Position numbers and translations under genes: made by a program
DNA from: Acidobacteriota bacterium
Lineage (GTDB): Bacteria > Acidobacteriota > Terriglobia > Acidiferrales > UBA7541
Reading direction: 5' to 3'
DNA: 64,000 nt
NCBI GenBank assembly: GCA_021818865.1
Contig: JAKASX010000001.1
Coordinates: forward strand, 1 to 64,000
Shown here: one piece after another, positions 17,439-27,207 of the stretch
How the letters are laid out: each line of letters opens with the position of its first letter
How positions within the stretch are numbered: the stretch's first letter is position 1
The notes under the pieces: generated by a model
The model's input: the letters and a program-made list of their open reading frames with translations, nothing else
Databases searched by the model: none
What the model was told of the DNA's origin: nothing

Positions 17439-19010
17439 TCACTCCCATTCGATCGTTGCCGGTGGCTTCGAGCTGATGTCGTAGACGACTCGGCTGATAC
17501 CGCGCGTCTCGTTAACGATTCTCGCGGAGATGCGTTCGAGTACGTCCGCGGGCAGACGCGCCCAGTCGGCAGTCATTGCATCCTCTGATGTGACTGCACG
17601 AACGGCCACGGTGAGGCCGTAGCTACGAGCGTCTCCCATCACGCCAACGCTGCGAGCCGGCAGGATGACCGCAAAGGCTTGCCAGAGCGATTCGTACAGC
17701 CCCGCGCGGCGAATCTCCTGATCGATAACGGCGTCGGCTTGCCGCGCCATCTGAAGCTTTTCCTCGGTGACTTCCCCGAGCACCCGCACGGCCAGGCCAG
17801 GCCCTGGGAACGGGTGTTTGCGCAGCATCTCTTCCGGCAAGCCCAGTTCCCTGCCCACTTCGCGCACTTCGTCCTTGAACAGATCGCGCAACGGTTCGAT
17901 CAGCTCGAACGGCATCACTTCGGGCAGTCCGCCGACATTGTGATGCGTTTTGATCGTGGCAGACGGACCGCGCACGGAAACCGATTCGATCACATCAGGA
18001 TAAAGCGTGCCTTGGACCAGAAACCGCACCGGCCGGCCGGTGTGCCGTTCGAGCTGGCGCGCCTGCTCGGCGAAGACGGCGATGAATTCCTCGCCGATGT
18101 GGCGGCGTTTCAGCTCCGGTTCGGTGACGCCATGCAACCGACTGAGGAAGCGGTCCGCGGCACGGACGCCGATGACGTTGAGGCCGATCCGTTGCTGGAG
18201 CAGTTCCATCGTCTCTTCGAATTCGTTCAAGCGGAGCAGGCCGGTATCCACGAAAACGTTGGTGAGACGCGCGCCGATGGCTCGGTGGACGAGGGTCGCG
18301 ACAACGGCCGAATCCACACCGCCGCTCAGGGCGCAAATGGCCTGCTCTTCGCCGACGCGCTCGCGAATCGCCTGGGTGGTTTCAGCGATGAAACCGGCGC
18401 TCGTCCAGTTCTGTTCCGCTCCGCAGATGCCGAAGACGAAATTGCGCAGGATTTCGCGGCCGAATTCCGTATGCCGGACTTCGGGATGGAATTGCACCGC
18501 GAAAACGCGACGGGCCGGATTTTCCACGGCCGCGAGCACGTTTCCGCTGCGGCCGACGGCACGGAAGCCTTCGGGCAGCACCGCGACTTCATCGCCGTGG
18601 CTCATCCAGATTTTCTGGCGCGGGGGAAGGCCATCGAGCAGCGCGGAACTGGCGGTTACATCGAGATCGGCCGGGCCAAATTCGCGATTTGCCGCCGGGC
18701 GCACGTCCCCGCCGAGCGTGAAGGAGAGCCATTGCAGGCCGTAGCAGATGCCGAGGACGGGCACGCCGAGACCGAGAACGGCGGGATCGCAGACGGGCGC
18801 GCCGGCGTCGTAGACGGAACTCGGGCCGCCGGAAAGCACGAGGCCGGCCGGATCGAGGGCGCGAATGGCATCGACCGGAGTCGAGCAGGGCAAAACGACG
18901 CTATAGACGTGCTGCTCGCGGATGCGGCGAGCGATAAGCTGCGTGGTTTGCGAGCCGAAATCGAGAACGACGATTCCGCGCGCCGGTTTTTTGCGAATGG
19001 TTTCGGCCAT
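17439..19010 (-). CDS. guaA: GMP synthase (glutamine-hydrolysing)
   Basis: This enzyme converts XMP to GMP using glutamine and ATP. The N-terminal class I amidotransferase domain has IVVLDFGSQ, the nucleophile elbow GICYGLQ and FHPEVRHTEFG. The ATP-pyrophosphatase domain has SGGVDSAVVATL. The dimerisation domain ends with RIVNETRGISRVVYDISSKPPATIEWE-type sequence at the C-terminus. At 523 residues it is full length. It starts 5 bases after leuS and is the last gene of an nfo-leuS-guaA unit. Confidence 0.97.
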   Translation of the reverse strand: MAETIRKKPARGIVVLDFGSQTTQLIARRIREQHVYSVVLPCSTPVDAIRALDPAGLVLSGGPSSVYDAGAPVCDPAVLGLGVPVLGICYGLQWLSFTLGGDVRPAANREFGPADLDVTASSALLDGLPPRQKIWMSHGDEVAVLPEGFRAVGRSGNVLAAVENPARRVFAVQFHPEVRHTEFGREILRNFVFGICGAEQNWTSAGFIAETTQAIRERVGEEQAICALSGGVDSAVVATLVHRAIGARLTNVFVDTGLLRLNEFEETMELLQQRIGLNVIGVRAADRFLSRLHGVTEPELKRRHIGEEFIAVFAEQARQLERHTGRPVRFLVQGTLYPDVIESVSVRGPSATIKTHHNVGGLPEVMPFELIEPLRDLFKDEVREVGRELGLPEEMLRKHPFPGPGLAVRVLGEVTEEKLQMARQADAVIDQEIRRAGLYESLWQAFAVILPARSVGVMGDARSYGLTVAVRAVTSEDAMTADWARLPADVLERISARIVNETRGISRVVYDISSKPPATIEWE

Positions 19011-19015
19011 GACGC

Positions 19016-21514
19016 TCAGCGCACCACCAGATTGACCAGACGGTTCGGCACCACCACGGTTTTCACGATCGTTTTCCCCTCCAGAAACGGCACGACCTTG
19101 GGGTCCTCAAGCGCCCGGCGCAGAACTTCCTGTTCGCCGAGTCCCGCCTCGGCAAACACGCGGCCGCGCACGCGCCCGTTGATTTGAACGACGATTTCGT
19201 ATTCGTCCTCGCGCGCAAGCTCGGGATCGAAGCCCGGCCAGCGCACGGCGGCGAGCCCGTCACCATGGCCGAGCCGTTCCCACAATTCCTCGGCGAGGTG
19301 AGGCGCGAGCGGCGAGAGCAGGCAGACGAGGCGGTCGAGGCAATCCTTCACGATCGCGGGGCGGGCGTCCTCCTCGAGCGGCTCGCGCGCGTAGAGTTCG
19401 TTGACCAACTCCATGATCGCCGCGATCGACGTATTGAAATGCCAGCGGATTTCGAAATCGTCGGTGACGCGCTTGATCGTCTGATGCGTTTTGCGCAGGA
19501 GCGCGCGCTCCTTTTCGCTGAGCGATGCGGGATCGGCGCCGGCGGCGTTTTCGGCCTGGACGACGGCGAGGCGCTCGCCGTGGCGCTCGACCAGGCGAAA
19601 GACGCGGGCGAGGAAACGCGAACAACCTTCGATGCCCTGCTCGCTCCATTCGAGATCTTTTTCGGGCGGCGCGGCGAACAGCATGTAGGCGCGGCCGGTG
19701 TCGCAACCGTAGCGGTCGGCGACGTCCATCGCCGCGACCACGTTTCCGCGCGATTTCGACATGGCGACGCCGCCCTTTTGCACCATACCCTGCGAAAATA
19801 GGCGGCTGACCGGCTCGGCGTGGTCCACCAGTTTCAGATCGCGCATCACTTTGCAGAAAAAGCGGCTGTAAATCAGATGAAGGATCGCGTGCTCGATTCC
19901 ACCGATGTACTGGTCGATGGGGAACCAATACGCCACTTTCGCGGGATCGAAAGGAGCGCGGTCGTTTTGCGCGTCGGCGTAGCGATAGAAATACCAGGAG
20001 GAATCGACGAACGTATCCATCGTGTCGGTTTCGCGCCGGGCGCGGCCGCCGCAGCGGGGACAGGTGGCGTTCACGAATTCCGGGACGCCAGCGAGCGGCG
20101 AGCTTCCCTGCCCGGTGATTGCGACGTTTGCCGGCAGCCGCACGGGCAACTCGTTTTCCGGAACGGGCACGACGCCGCATTTTTCGCAGTAGAGAATCGG
20201 GATGGGGGTGCCCCAGTAGCGCTGGCGGGAGATGCCCCAGTCGCGGAGCCGGAAAATCGTTTCGGCAATTCCGAAGCCACGCGATTCCGCATCGTTCGCC
20301 ATTTTGACGAGCGCTTCTTCCGAGCCCAGGCCGGTGTACGGTCCGGAATTCACCAGGCGGCCGTAATCGGCGGCGGCGCTTTCGAGCGCGTCGGCGGAAA
20401 TCTGATCCCCGTTTTCCGGCTGGATGACCACGCGAATCGGCAGTTCGTATTTCCGGCAGAATTCGAAATCGCGCTGATCGTGGGCGGGCACGCACATCAC
20501 CGCGCCGGTGCCGTATTCCGAAAGAACGAAATTCGCGGCCCAGATGGGCATCGGCTCGCCGGAAAAGGGATTTTCGACGTACCGGCCGGTGAAAAATCCG
20601 CGCTTTTCGGCTGCCATTTCGGCTGGGCGCAGGATGTGGCGGCGCAGATCGCTTGCTTGTGCTTCGAGAGCGGCGCGATTGGGCTGGCCCTCGAAAAGCT
20701 TCGGGAGCAGCGAATGATCGGGCGCGAGGAGCAGCGCCGTGGCGCCGTAGATGGTGTCGATTCGCGTGGTGAAAACTTCGATCGAGACGTTCGGTTCGCC
20801 AGCCAGGCGGAATCGCACGCGCGCACCGGCTGATTTTCCGATCCAGTTGCGCTGCATGATGAGGACGCGCTCGGGCCAGCCGTCTTCGAGCAGCTTCATA
20901 TCGTCGAGCAGAGCGTCGGCGTAGGAGGTTGTGCGGAGGAACCACTGTTCGAGGTCTTTCGCTTCAACGGGTGTGGTATCGTGCCGCCAGCAGCAGCCGT
21001 CCACCACCTGCTCGTTCGCCAGCACGGTCTGGCATTTCGGGCACCAGTTGACGCGCGAGCGTTTCCGATAAGCGAGGCCGCGCTCGAACATTTTCAGGAA
21101 AAACCATTGATTCCACCGGTAGTATTCGGGTTCGCAGGTGGAAATTTCGCGGCGCCAATCGTAGCTGAAACCGAAGCGACGGCAGACGGCCTTCATCTGC
21201 GCGATGTTGGCGTTGGTCCACTCGCGCGGATGGATGTTGTGCTGCATCGCGGCGTTTTCCGCGGGCAAACCGAACGAATCCCAACCGAGGGGGTGCAGCA
21301 CGTTGAAACCGCGCATGCGCTTGTAGCGGGCGACGGCGTCGCCAATGGTGTAGTTGCGCATGTGGCCCATGTGGAGGGTGCCGGAGGGGTACGGCAGCAT
21401 TTCCAGGACGTAATATTTCGGGCGTCCCGGCTCGGCGTCGGCGTCGAAGGCGCCGGCACGCTCCCAGATTTCCTGCCACTTTCGCTCGATCGCTTGCGGA
21501 TCGTATTCCGCCAC
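19016..21514 (-). CDS. leuS: Leucyl-tRNA synthetase
   Basis: This class I aminoacyl-tRNA synthetase of about 832 residues carries the HIGH variant HMGH ([16 protein letters not shown]), the CP1 editing domain ([19 protein letters not shown]), paired zinc-type cysteines (CPKC, CEKCG) and the KMSKS variant AMSKSRGN. The GTG start at 21514 is preferred: it follows GAGGTGAAG, begins the conserved [13 protein letters not shown] segment and lies 8 bases after the nfo stop. The frame stays open further upstream to 21658, inside nfo, but that part is not conserved. Confidence 0.96.
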   Translation of the reverse strand: MAEYDPQAIERKWQEIWERAGAFDADAEPGRPKYYVLEMLPYPSGTLHMGHMRNYTIGDAVARYKRMRGFNVLHPLGWDSFGLPAENAAMQHNIHPREWTNANIAQMKAVCRRFGFSYDWRREISTCEPEYYRWNQWFFLKMFERGLAYRKRSRVNWCPKCQTVLANEQVVDGCCWRHDTTPVEAKDLEQWFLRTTSYADALLDDMKLLEDGWPERVLIMQRNWIGKSAGARVRFRLAGEPNVSIEVFTTRIDTIYGATALLLAPDHSLLPKLFEGQPNRAALEAQASDLRRHILRPAEMAAEKRGFFTGRYVENPFSGEPMPIWAANFVLSEYGTGAVMCVPAHDQRDFEFCRKYELPIRVVIQPENGDQISADALESAAADYGRLVNSGPYTGLGSEEALVKMANDAESRGFGIAETIFRLRDWGISRQRYWGTPIPILYCEKCGVVPVPENELPVRLPANVAITGQGSSPLAGVPEFVNATCPRCGGRARRETDTMDTFVDSSWYFYRYADAQNDRAPFDPAKVAYWFPIDQYIGGIEHAILHLIYSRFFCKVMRDLKLVDHAEPVSRLFSQGMVQKGGVAMSKSRGNVVAAMDVADRYGCDTGRAYMLFAAPPEKDLEWSEQGIEGCSRFLARVFRLVERHGERLAVVQAENAAGADPASLSEKERALLRKTHQTIKRVTDDFEIRWHFNTSIAAIMELVNELYAREPLEEDARPAIVKDCLDRLVCLLSPLAPHLAEELWERLGHGDGLAAVRWPGFDPELAREDEYEIVVQINGRVRGRVFAEAGLGEQEVLRRALEDPKVVPFLEGKTIVKTVVVPNRLVNLVVR

Positions 21515-21522
21515 GGTTCGCT

Positions 21523-22620
21523 TCACCTCGTTTGCGATTGCACGGCACGCGCCACGCGGCGCCGCGCCGGGAAGCCGTCCGACTGGGTTGCCGGGGCGCC
21601 CGCGGGGCGCTTCCATTGAACTCCCGCGAGCCGCCAGAGTGCGCGCACGTTGCGCCAATCGTCTCCCGGCCGGTCAATCGGTGTTTCCAAAATAAAGGCG
21701 CGGCCGGCGAGCGCGGGATGGTTGACCACGCGGCCCATCGCTTCGAGCCCGATCTGGCCGAGGCCCAGGTGCTCGTGCCGATCCACGCGGCTGCCAAAGG
21801 CGGCTTTGCTATCGTTGACGTGGACCACGCGAACGCGATCCATGCCGATTTCTCGCCCGATCGCTTCCATCGTTCGGTCCAGGCCTTCTTGCGTTTGAAT
21901 CGGGTAGCCCGCGGCGAACAGATGGGCGGTATCCAGGCAAACGCCCATCGGCAACGGCGCGCACGCTTTGAGGATCTCGCGCAATTCCTCGATGCGCGAG
22001 CCGACCGCGCTGCCCTGTCCGGCGGTAATTTCCACCAGAATGAGCAGCGAGCCCAAATCCAGGCCGCGCGCCGCTTGTTCCATTGAACTGGCAATCCGAT
22101 CGATGGCGGCTTCGATCGGGCTTTCGCGGCGGCTGCCGGGATGCACGACCAGGAAATCGGCGCCGAGCGCGGCCGCGCGTTCGAGTTCACCGCGAAATCC
22201 CGCCACCGAAAGCGCGCGCGTTCGGTCGTCCGGCGCCGCGAGATTAATCAGGTAATTCGCGTGGATGACGAGCGGGGCGAGCCCCAACTCCTCGCGCCGA
22301 AGGCGAAATTCGCTCGCTTCGGCTGAATCGACCTTTCGACCCGGACCCGCCCACATGCGCGGGCTGGCGGAGAAAATCTGGAGCGCGGTCGAGCGCAGGC
22401 GCCGCGCCAGTTCGAGCGATTCGGGGAATCCTCGGGCGATGGACATGTGCGCGCCGATCGCCCAGCGAGCCGGGGGATCCGGCGAGGCCGCGGCCGGTGG
22501 TGCGGCTGCAAACCGCACGGGAACGGGCGTGCTGCTCCTTGCCGGCGTTTTTGGCTGCACCCGTGGCTTTGTCGCGCGCATCTCGGAATCACTTGACCGG
22601 AAAATTTCGACCGGCGCCAA
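21523..22620 (-). CDS. nfo: Deoxyribonuclease IV (AP endonuclease, Nfo family)
   Basis: This zinc-dependent TIM-barrel endonuclease cleaves at abasic sites. Metal-ligand and core motifs are visible: [46 protein letters not shown] and [22 protein letters not shown]. The N-terminus has a Pro/Ala-rich extension of about 50 residues before GAHMS; the start may be the internal ATG at 22581. It heads the nfo-leuS-guaA cluster. Confidence 0.93.
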   Translation of the reverse strand: MAPVEIFRSSDSEMRATKPRVQPKTPARSSTPVPVRFAAAPPAAASPDPPARWAIGAHMSIARGFPESLELARRLRSTALQIFSASPRMWAGPGRKVDSAEASEFRLRREELGLAPLVIHANYLINLAAPDDRTRALSVAGFRGELERAAALGADFLVVHPGSRRESPIEAAIDRIASSMEQAARGLDLGSLLILVEITAGQGSAVGSRIEELREILKACAPLPMGVCLDTAHLFAAGYPIQTQEGLDRTMEAIGREIGMDRVRVVHVNDSKAAFGSRVDRHEHLGLGQIGLEAMGRVVNHPALAGRAFILETPIDRPGDDWRNVRALWRLAGVQWKRPAGAPATQSDGFPARRRVARAVQSQTR

Positions 22621-22695
22621 ACGCTAGGAAATCATTCTACTGGAGGCGCTGGCGGGAACCAAGTCCGGAGGCGTGGCCAGGACAGGCCACCTTTT

Positions 22696-22725
22696 TTGCT
22701 TGCCTACTGCCGCAGCGGTTAAACT
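22696..22725 (+). promoter_or_regulatory. Putative promoter of the CHAD gene
   Basis: TTGCTT (22696-22701) and TAAACT (22720-22725) are spaced by 18 bases, about 40 bases before the GTG start at 22765, which has AGAGGG just upstream. Read by eye only. Confidence 0.4.
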
Positions 22726-22764
22726 ACAGTCTTCCGGCAGTTACCCTCGTCCCAGAGGGTTTCC

Positions 22765-24213
22765 GTGGACGCGAAACCGAAAGAACCGCATTCCCAAACC
22801 GACACGCGCTTTGCCCAATGGATGGCCGCGGTGCTCGATCAGCACATCGAGGCCGGAAAGGCGCTCGAAGCCGAGGCGATCCATGACCTTCGCGTGGCTT
22901 TGCGCCGGTCGCTGGCGATGGCCGAAGCCTTTGTCGCGCTCGACCCCGGTCCCGCGTGGCGCGACATGCGGCGTCAGGGGCGACGGCTGTTCAAACCGCT
23001 GGGCCGGCTACGCGACGTGCAAGTGCTGGAAGAATGGGTGAAACGGATCGATCCGGCGGAGGGCCCGCTGGCGCGCACCGTGCTCGCGCAGCTCGAAGAG
23101 AGCGAGGGCAACCAGCAGCGGGCGGTGCGGAAAGCGCTGGGACGTTTCAGCCGCAGGCGCTGGAAGCTGTGGGCCGAACATCTGCCCACGCGCGCCAGGC
23201 GGCTGCCGCTCGACGGCGCGGCGGCAGAATACCTGGCGGTCGAGCAATGGGAACGCGCCTACGCGCTGCACCGGAAGGCCGCGCGAAGCGGATCGCTCGC
23301 CTCGTTTCATCGCGCGCGGATCGGACTGAAGAAATTCCGGTACACGGTGGAAAATTTCCTGCCGGCGCGCTCGTCCGAGTGGCTGGAAACGCTGAAAGCG
23401 ATGCAGGACGCGCTGGGCGAAGTCCACGATCTGGATCTGCTACGGCGGATGGCGCTTTCGCGGTCGATAGCGGCTGCCGCGGAGGAACGGCGCAAGTGGA
23501 AACGGCAGATTGCCGCGCTTACCTCCGAACGCATCCGCGCGTATCGCGCGAAGATGTCTGGCCGGCGCTCGCAATGGCTGGCGTGGCGCAAGACGCTGCC
23601 GCAAAATTCCGAATTGGCCGCGGCAGCGCTGGCGTGGCTCGAACTGTGGGCCTCGTTCCTGACGCCCGATCCGGCGCACGCGCGCCACGTGGCGAAACTT
23701 TCCCTGGAACTTTACGACCAGATCGCCGCCGCCGGGCTGAGCGGGGCGCAGCCGGGCGAGCGCATGCGGCGCGTGCTGGAAATTGCCGCGCTGGCGCACG
23801 ACGTTGGCCGGGCGCGCGGCGCACGGTCGCACCACAAACGTTCCTATCGCATGATTTCCGGGCTGAAAACGCCGCTGGGGTGGTCGCGGGAGGAAATCCA
23901 GCTGGCGGCGCTGGTGGCGCGCTACCATCGCCGCGCGCTGCCACAAATCAATCAGGCTGCTTTCGCCCGCTTGCGGCCGGACCGGCGGCAGAAAGTGATT
24001 CTGCTCGCGGGAATCCTGCGGCTGGCCAACGCGTTCGATCGGCGGCACGACGCTTCGGTGCGCAGCCTGCGCGCCCACATTGGCAGCGACGCCATCGAAA
24101 TTCGCGCGGGCGGTTATACCGGCGCCGAGCCCGGGGCCTCGCGCATCGCCAGTGCGCGCCATCTTTTCGAAATCGCGTGCAAGCGGCCGGTGGCCGTCAT
24201 TCCCGGCACATAA
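22765..24213 (+). CDS. CHAD domain protein fused to a Ppx/GppA-type HD domain
   Basis: This is a 482-residue protein. Residues ~10-270 form a CHAD domain: conserved His/Arg/Lys helices such as EAIHDLRVALRRSLAMAEAF, LFKPLGRLRDVQVLEEW, RARIGLKKFRYTVENF and MQDALGEVHDLDLLRRM. CHAD domains bind inorganic polyphosphate. Residues ~310-475 resemble the C-terminal HD-like domain of Ppx/GppA (EIAALAHDVGRARGA-RSHHKRSYRMI, LAALVARYHRRALP, LLAGILRLANAFDRRHD). The actin-fold catalytic domains of Ppx are absent. It converges on sixA-ppx. Polyphosphate binding or signalling is inferred from both domains and the neighbourhood. Confidence 0.8.
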   Translation: MDAKPKEPHSQTDTRFAQWMAAVLDQHIEAGKALEAEAIHDLRVALRRSLAMAEAFVALDPGPAWRDMRRQGRRLFKPLGRLRDVQVLEEWVKRIDPAEGPLARTVLAQLEESEGNQQRAVRKALGRFSRRRWKLWAEHLPTRARRLPLDGAAAEYLAVEQWERAYALHRKAARSGSLASFHRARIGLKKFRYTVENFLPARSSEWLETLKAMQDALGEVHDLDLLRRMALSRSIAAAAEERRKWKRQIAALTSERIRAYRAKMSGRRSQWLAWRKTLPQNSELAAAALAWLELWASFLTPDPAHARHVAKLSLELYDQIAAAGLSGAQPGERMRRVLEIAALAHDVGRARGARSHHKRSYRMISGLKTPLGWSREEIQLAALVARYHRRALPQINQAAFARLRPDRRQKVILLAGILRLANAFDRRHDASVRSLRAHIGSDAIEIRAGGYTGAEPGASRIASARHLFEIACKRPVAVIPGT

Positions 24214-24320
24214 CGGCTGGCCGCGACTCCATCCAGACGAATGCCGCCCTCCCGATCGCATCAGATCAGACTCCGGGCGGCGCTACGCCGGTGGGGCCCT
24301 TCCCGGCTGAAAGACACGGG

Positions 24321-24818
24321 CTAACGAGCGATTTTGCGGAGCAGTTTCGGCGTATAGAGGAAGCCGAGCAAGGCTCGGGGAGGGTCCACGCTTTCGAATT
24401 CGAGCAGCGCGACGCCTGCTTTTTTCAGCCGCGTGAACGCCGCCCCGCGGCCGGTGGCCGTGGAAATCACTTCGTCGAGATGCGGCGCGTGGCCGAAACA
24501 CATCACGGCGTGCGCCCTGTGCCGCGCGAGTTCGCCGAAGAGAAGCGCGGGTTTACTTTCGGGCAGCAGGCTATCGGTTTGCCGCAGGCGCGTAACGGGA
24601 AAATTCAGGGCTTCGCAGAAAATTTCCGCCGTTTCGACGGCCCGCAGGAGCGGGCTGGTCATCATCACTGACGGCCGCTCGACCAGCTTCGCCAGTCCAC
24701 GGGCCACTTCGGTGGTTTTGGCGACGCCGCGCGGCGTGAGCGGGCGCGTTCGGTCGGCGGGACTCGATGGGTCGGTATTGTTGGCCGCGATTCCGTGCCG
24801 CACCAGATAGACGAGCAT
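24321..24818 (-). CDS. sixA: SixA-type histidine phosphatase
   Basis: This is a 165-residue histidine-phosphatase-superfamily protein. The catalytic RHG motif is at the start (MLVYLVRHGIAA), and the second conserved histidine is in MCFGHAPHLDEV; SPLLRAVETAEIF is also typical. SixA dephosphorylates phosphohistidine proteins, but relatives are often linked to CHAD and polyphosphate genes. The start at ATG 24818 places RHG at residue 8, as in other SixA proteins. It follows ppx by 38 bases in the same operon. Confidence 0.88.
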   Translation of the reverse strand: MLVYLVRHGIAANNTDPSSPADRTRPLTPRGVAKTTEVARGLAKLVERPSVMMTSPLLRAVETAEIFCEALNFPVTRLRQTDSLLPESKPALLFGELARHRAHAVMCFGHAPHLDEVISTATGRGAAFTRLKKAGVALLEFESVDPPRALLGFLYTPKLLRKIAR

Positions 24819-24856
24819 TCGGTCTCCCCCTCTTTTCCCCTCGCGCAGGAAAGCGG

Positions 24857-26416
24857 CTACGCACGCCGCGCCGAAGAGGCGCGGAAATGAGCTTGCCTGC
24901 CGAATTCCTGCTCGAATAAGCCGGCGCGACGGCCCGCCAGGAGCAAACGCTTGGCCAGGTGCTCGCCGCCCGAAGCTGAAAAAATCACTTCGCTGGCGTT
25001 GACGCGCGCCGATACGGTGGTGGCACTCTTCCCTGCTCCGTCGCCGAGCGCGACGGCGAGGCGCAAGAGCGACGCGAGGGATCGCACCTGGCTGCGCTCG
25101 CGCGGGCTGAAAGACGAGTAGAGTTTGTGGCGCATCGTCGGCTCGATCGTATCCTGATAGCGCACCAGACACGCGACCAGTTCGCGCTCCGAGGCGCGAA
25201 AACCGGGTAAACGGCCGTGGCGGACGAGATACTCGCCGTGCTTCTGCCTGCCGGCAGGATTTACCGCCGAACCCACATCGTGCAACAGCGCGGCGAGTTC
25301 GAGCGGCAGGCGCAACTGCACCGGCAAGCCGTGGAGCGGCGCCAACTGATCGAACAGGGAGGCGGCAAGCGCCCGCGCGTGCTCGGCTGCCTTGCGATCG
25401 GCGTGAAACGCGGCGGAAAACCGCCGGCCGCGATCGAGCAGCATTTCCGTGCGGCGGCGTTCGGTGGCGGGAGGGCGACGCCGCGCCAAAGACGCGGCGA
25501 GATCGAGGAGCAAACCCTCGCGCACGCCCACGCCGGGAACCAGGACGCTGCGCAAATGCAGCCATTCGGCCAAGGTGGTGAAGATCACAGCGGCGACCGC
25601 CATGACGTCGGCGCGGTCGGAACGTGCGCCGAACTGCTTCATCCGGCCGCGCAAATCGAGTTCCAGGATTTCGCGCAGCCGGCGTTTCAATTGCCCGAGA
25701 TGCAGCACGGGCACGCCGCGGAAAGGCGAGCCGGAGGTGATGCGCGCGAGAGCTTCGGCGTTTCCACCACAGCCCGCAACCACGCTATCGGTCAAATCGG
25801 GAGGGTCGGGCCAGGCGGAAACCAGCGTGGCGAGCACGTGATCGTGCAAGGCGCGCTGCTGGTCGCGCGTCATTCGCTCCCCGTAACCGAAAGTTTCCAT
25901 GAGGCGAACGGTGCCGAGGGGCAGCGCGAACGAGCGCTCGACGCCCTCGGCGCCGAGCAAGGTGATTTCCAGGCTGCCGCCGCCGAGATCGAAAATCAGC
26001 CGAGGGGCCATGCGTTCGCCCAGGGCGTGAGCGACGGCGTGGCGCACCAACCGCGCCTCTTCACCCGAACCGATGACTTCCAGGCGGATTCCCGCAGCGC
26101 GAGCGACGCGTCGCACGAGCAGCTGGCGGTTTCGCGCTTCGCGGGCGGCGCTGGTGGCCACGGCACGATAAGCCTTCACTTCGTAATGGTCGAGGACGCG
26201 GCGGAAATGGCGGAAGGCCTCGACCGCGCGGCCAATCGTTGCCTGGTCGAACCGGCGTTCGAGAAAGACGCGATGACCCAGGCGCACGGGCGCGCGCTCG
26301 GTTTCCACAACCACGAGCCCGGCGCCCGAACGGGCCTCGGCAATCGCCAAGCGAATGGCGTTCGAGCCGGCATCGATGGCGGCCAGCCGAACGGGAGAGC
26401 CCCACTCTAACGCCAT
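24857..26416 (-). CDS. ppx: Exopolyphosphatase / pppGpp phosphohydrolase (Ppx/GppA family)
   Basis: This 519-residue protein has the ASKHA fold and HD domain of the family. Motifs are AAIDAGSNAIRLAI (phosphate 1), RAVATSAAREARN, RLIFDLGGGSLEITLL (phosphate 2), GCGGNAEAL and VPGVGVREGLLLDL. A C-terminal HD domain follows (LELAALLHDVGSAVNPAGRQKHGEYL). Family members hydrolyse long-chain polyphosphate and/or pppGpp; the substrate cannot be settled by eye. The ATG at 26416 overlaps the upstream kinase-like gene by 10 bases, indicating translational coupling. Confidence 0.92.
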   Translation of the reverse strand: MALEWGSPVRLAAIDAGSNAIRLAIAEARSGAGLVVVETERAPVRLGHRVFLERRFDQATIGRAVEAFRHFRRVLDHYEVKAYRAVATSAAREARNRQLLVRRVARAAGIRLEVIGSGEEARLVRHAVAHALGERMAPRLIFDLGGGSLEITLLGAEGVERSFALPLGTVRLMETFGYGERMTRDQQRALHDHVLATLVSAWPDPPDLTDSVVAGCGGNAEALARITSGSPFRGVPVLHLGQLKRRLREILELDLRGRMKQFGARSDRADVMAVAAVIFTTLAEWLHLRSVLVPGVGVREGLLLDLAASLARRRPPATERRRTEMLLDRGRRFSAAFHADRKAAEHARALAASLFDQLAPLHGLPVQLRLPLELAALLHDVGSAVNPAGRQKHGEYLVRHGRLPGFRASERELVACLVRYQDTIEPTMRHKLYSSFSPRERSQVRSLASLLRLAVALGDGAGKSATTVSARVNASEVIFSASGGEHLAKRLLLAGRRAGLFEQEFGRQAHFRASSARRA

Positions 26417-27207
26417 AGATGGACCAAGGCCTGAGAGGGCTGGTAGCGCACGCTGCGAATGCCCAGATGCTCGGCGATGCGGCGGCGCAGATCGGCGTTC
26501 ACCGAGCGCACCGAGCCCTCGCCGCTGAATGTGACAAATTTGTGGCGGCTGGCCAGATGCACGAACTCTTTGCGCATCATGCTCTGGTATTGGATGAAGG
26601 ATTCGTAGAGGTCGTCGGAGAGATGCATGTCGCGCCCGGCTTCCCAGTAGCTGATCGCGGGCGACTTCTTGAATTCGCGGGTGAAGGCGATCTCCGGGCG
26701 CACATTGAGGAAAAACGTAAGGTCGGGCCGCGGCGCGAGCGAGTAGAGGCCGTGGGCGTATTCGCGGTCGATGCCGCGGACAACGGCGCGGACGATCAGG
26801 GTGTAGAAGTAGCGGTCGGCGAGCACGACCATCCCCGAGCGCAACGCGGGGATGATGCGCGTTTCGAGCTGGTCGTAGAAATCGGTGGCGTACATCAGCG
26901 CCAGCGTGTAACGCGTGACGACGTTGCGGGCGAGCAGCGCGTCGATATCCTTTCCGATCAGCGCCGAGCGGCGCAGGCCCATCGCCTGCACGGCGAAGCC
27001 CTGCGATTCGAGCCACTCGGTCAGCAGCTCGATTTGGGTCGAACGGCCCGAGCCGTCGCCGCCTTCGATGACGATCAGATGGCCTTCGAGCTCCTCGCGG
27101 CGCATTTTCGGGAGCGTCAGCGAGGCGAGCGGGCTCGGCGCTTCTTCCGGCGCCGGGGCCTTCCCGCCATTTCCCGTTGTTTTCGGTGCTTCCGGGGCTT
27201 CGCTCAT
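26407..27207 (-). CDS. Thymidylate-kinase-like P-loop kinase, copy 1
   Basis: The 266-residue protein has a ~40-residue Pro/Glu-rich N-terminal tail, then a P-loop (IEGGDGSGRSTQIELL), a DRY motif (VLADRYFYTL) and the overall Tmk-family length. It lacks two hallmarks of true dTMP kinases: the TREPGG segment after the second strand (here GLRRSALIGKDIDAL) and the DSSxAYQG segment after DRY. The phosphate acceptor is therefore uncertain. It overlaps its paralogue by 4 bases and ppx by 10 bases. Annotation pipelines would likely call it dTMP kinase; I regard the true substrate as unknown. Confidence 0.75.
   Translation of the reverse strand: MSEAPEAPKTTGNGGKAPAPEEAPSPLASLTLPKMRREELEGHLIVIEGGDGSGRSTQIELLTEWLESQGFAVQAMGLRRSALIGKDIDALLARNVVTRYTLALMYATDFYDQLETRIIPALRSGMVVLADRYFYTLIVRAVVRGIDREYAHGLYSLAPRPDLTFFLNVRPEIAFTREFKKSPAISYWEAGRDMHLSDDLYESFIQYQSMMRKEFVHLASRHKFVTFSGEGSVRSVNADLRRRIAEHLGIRSVRYQPSQALVHLWR

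Noticed and set aside
17679-19187. Open frame of 502 codons opposite guaA
   Set aside because: guaA is unambiguous, and the antisense translation is low-complexity Ala/Arg/Glu-rich sequence.
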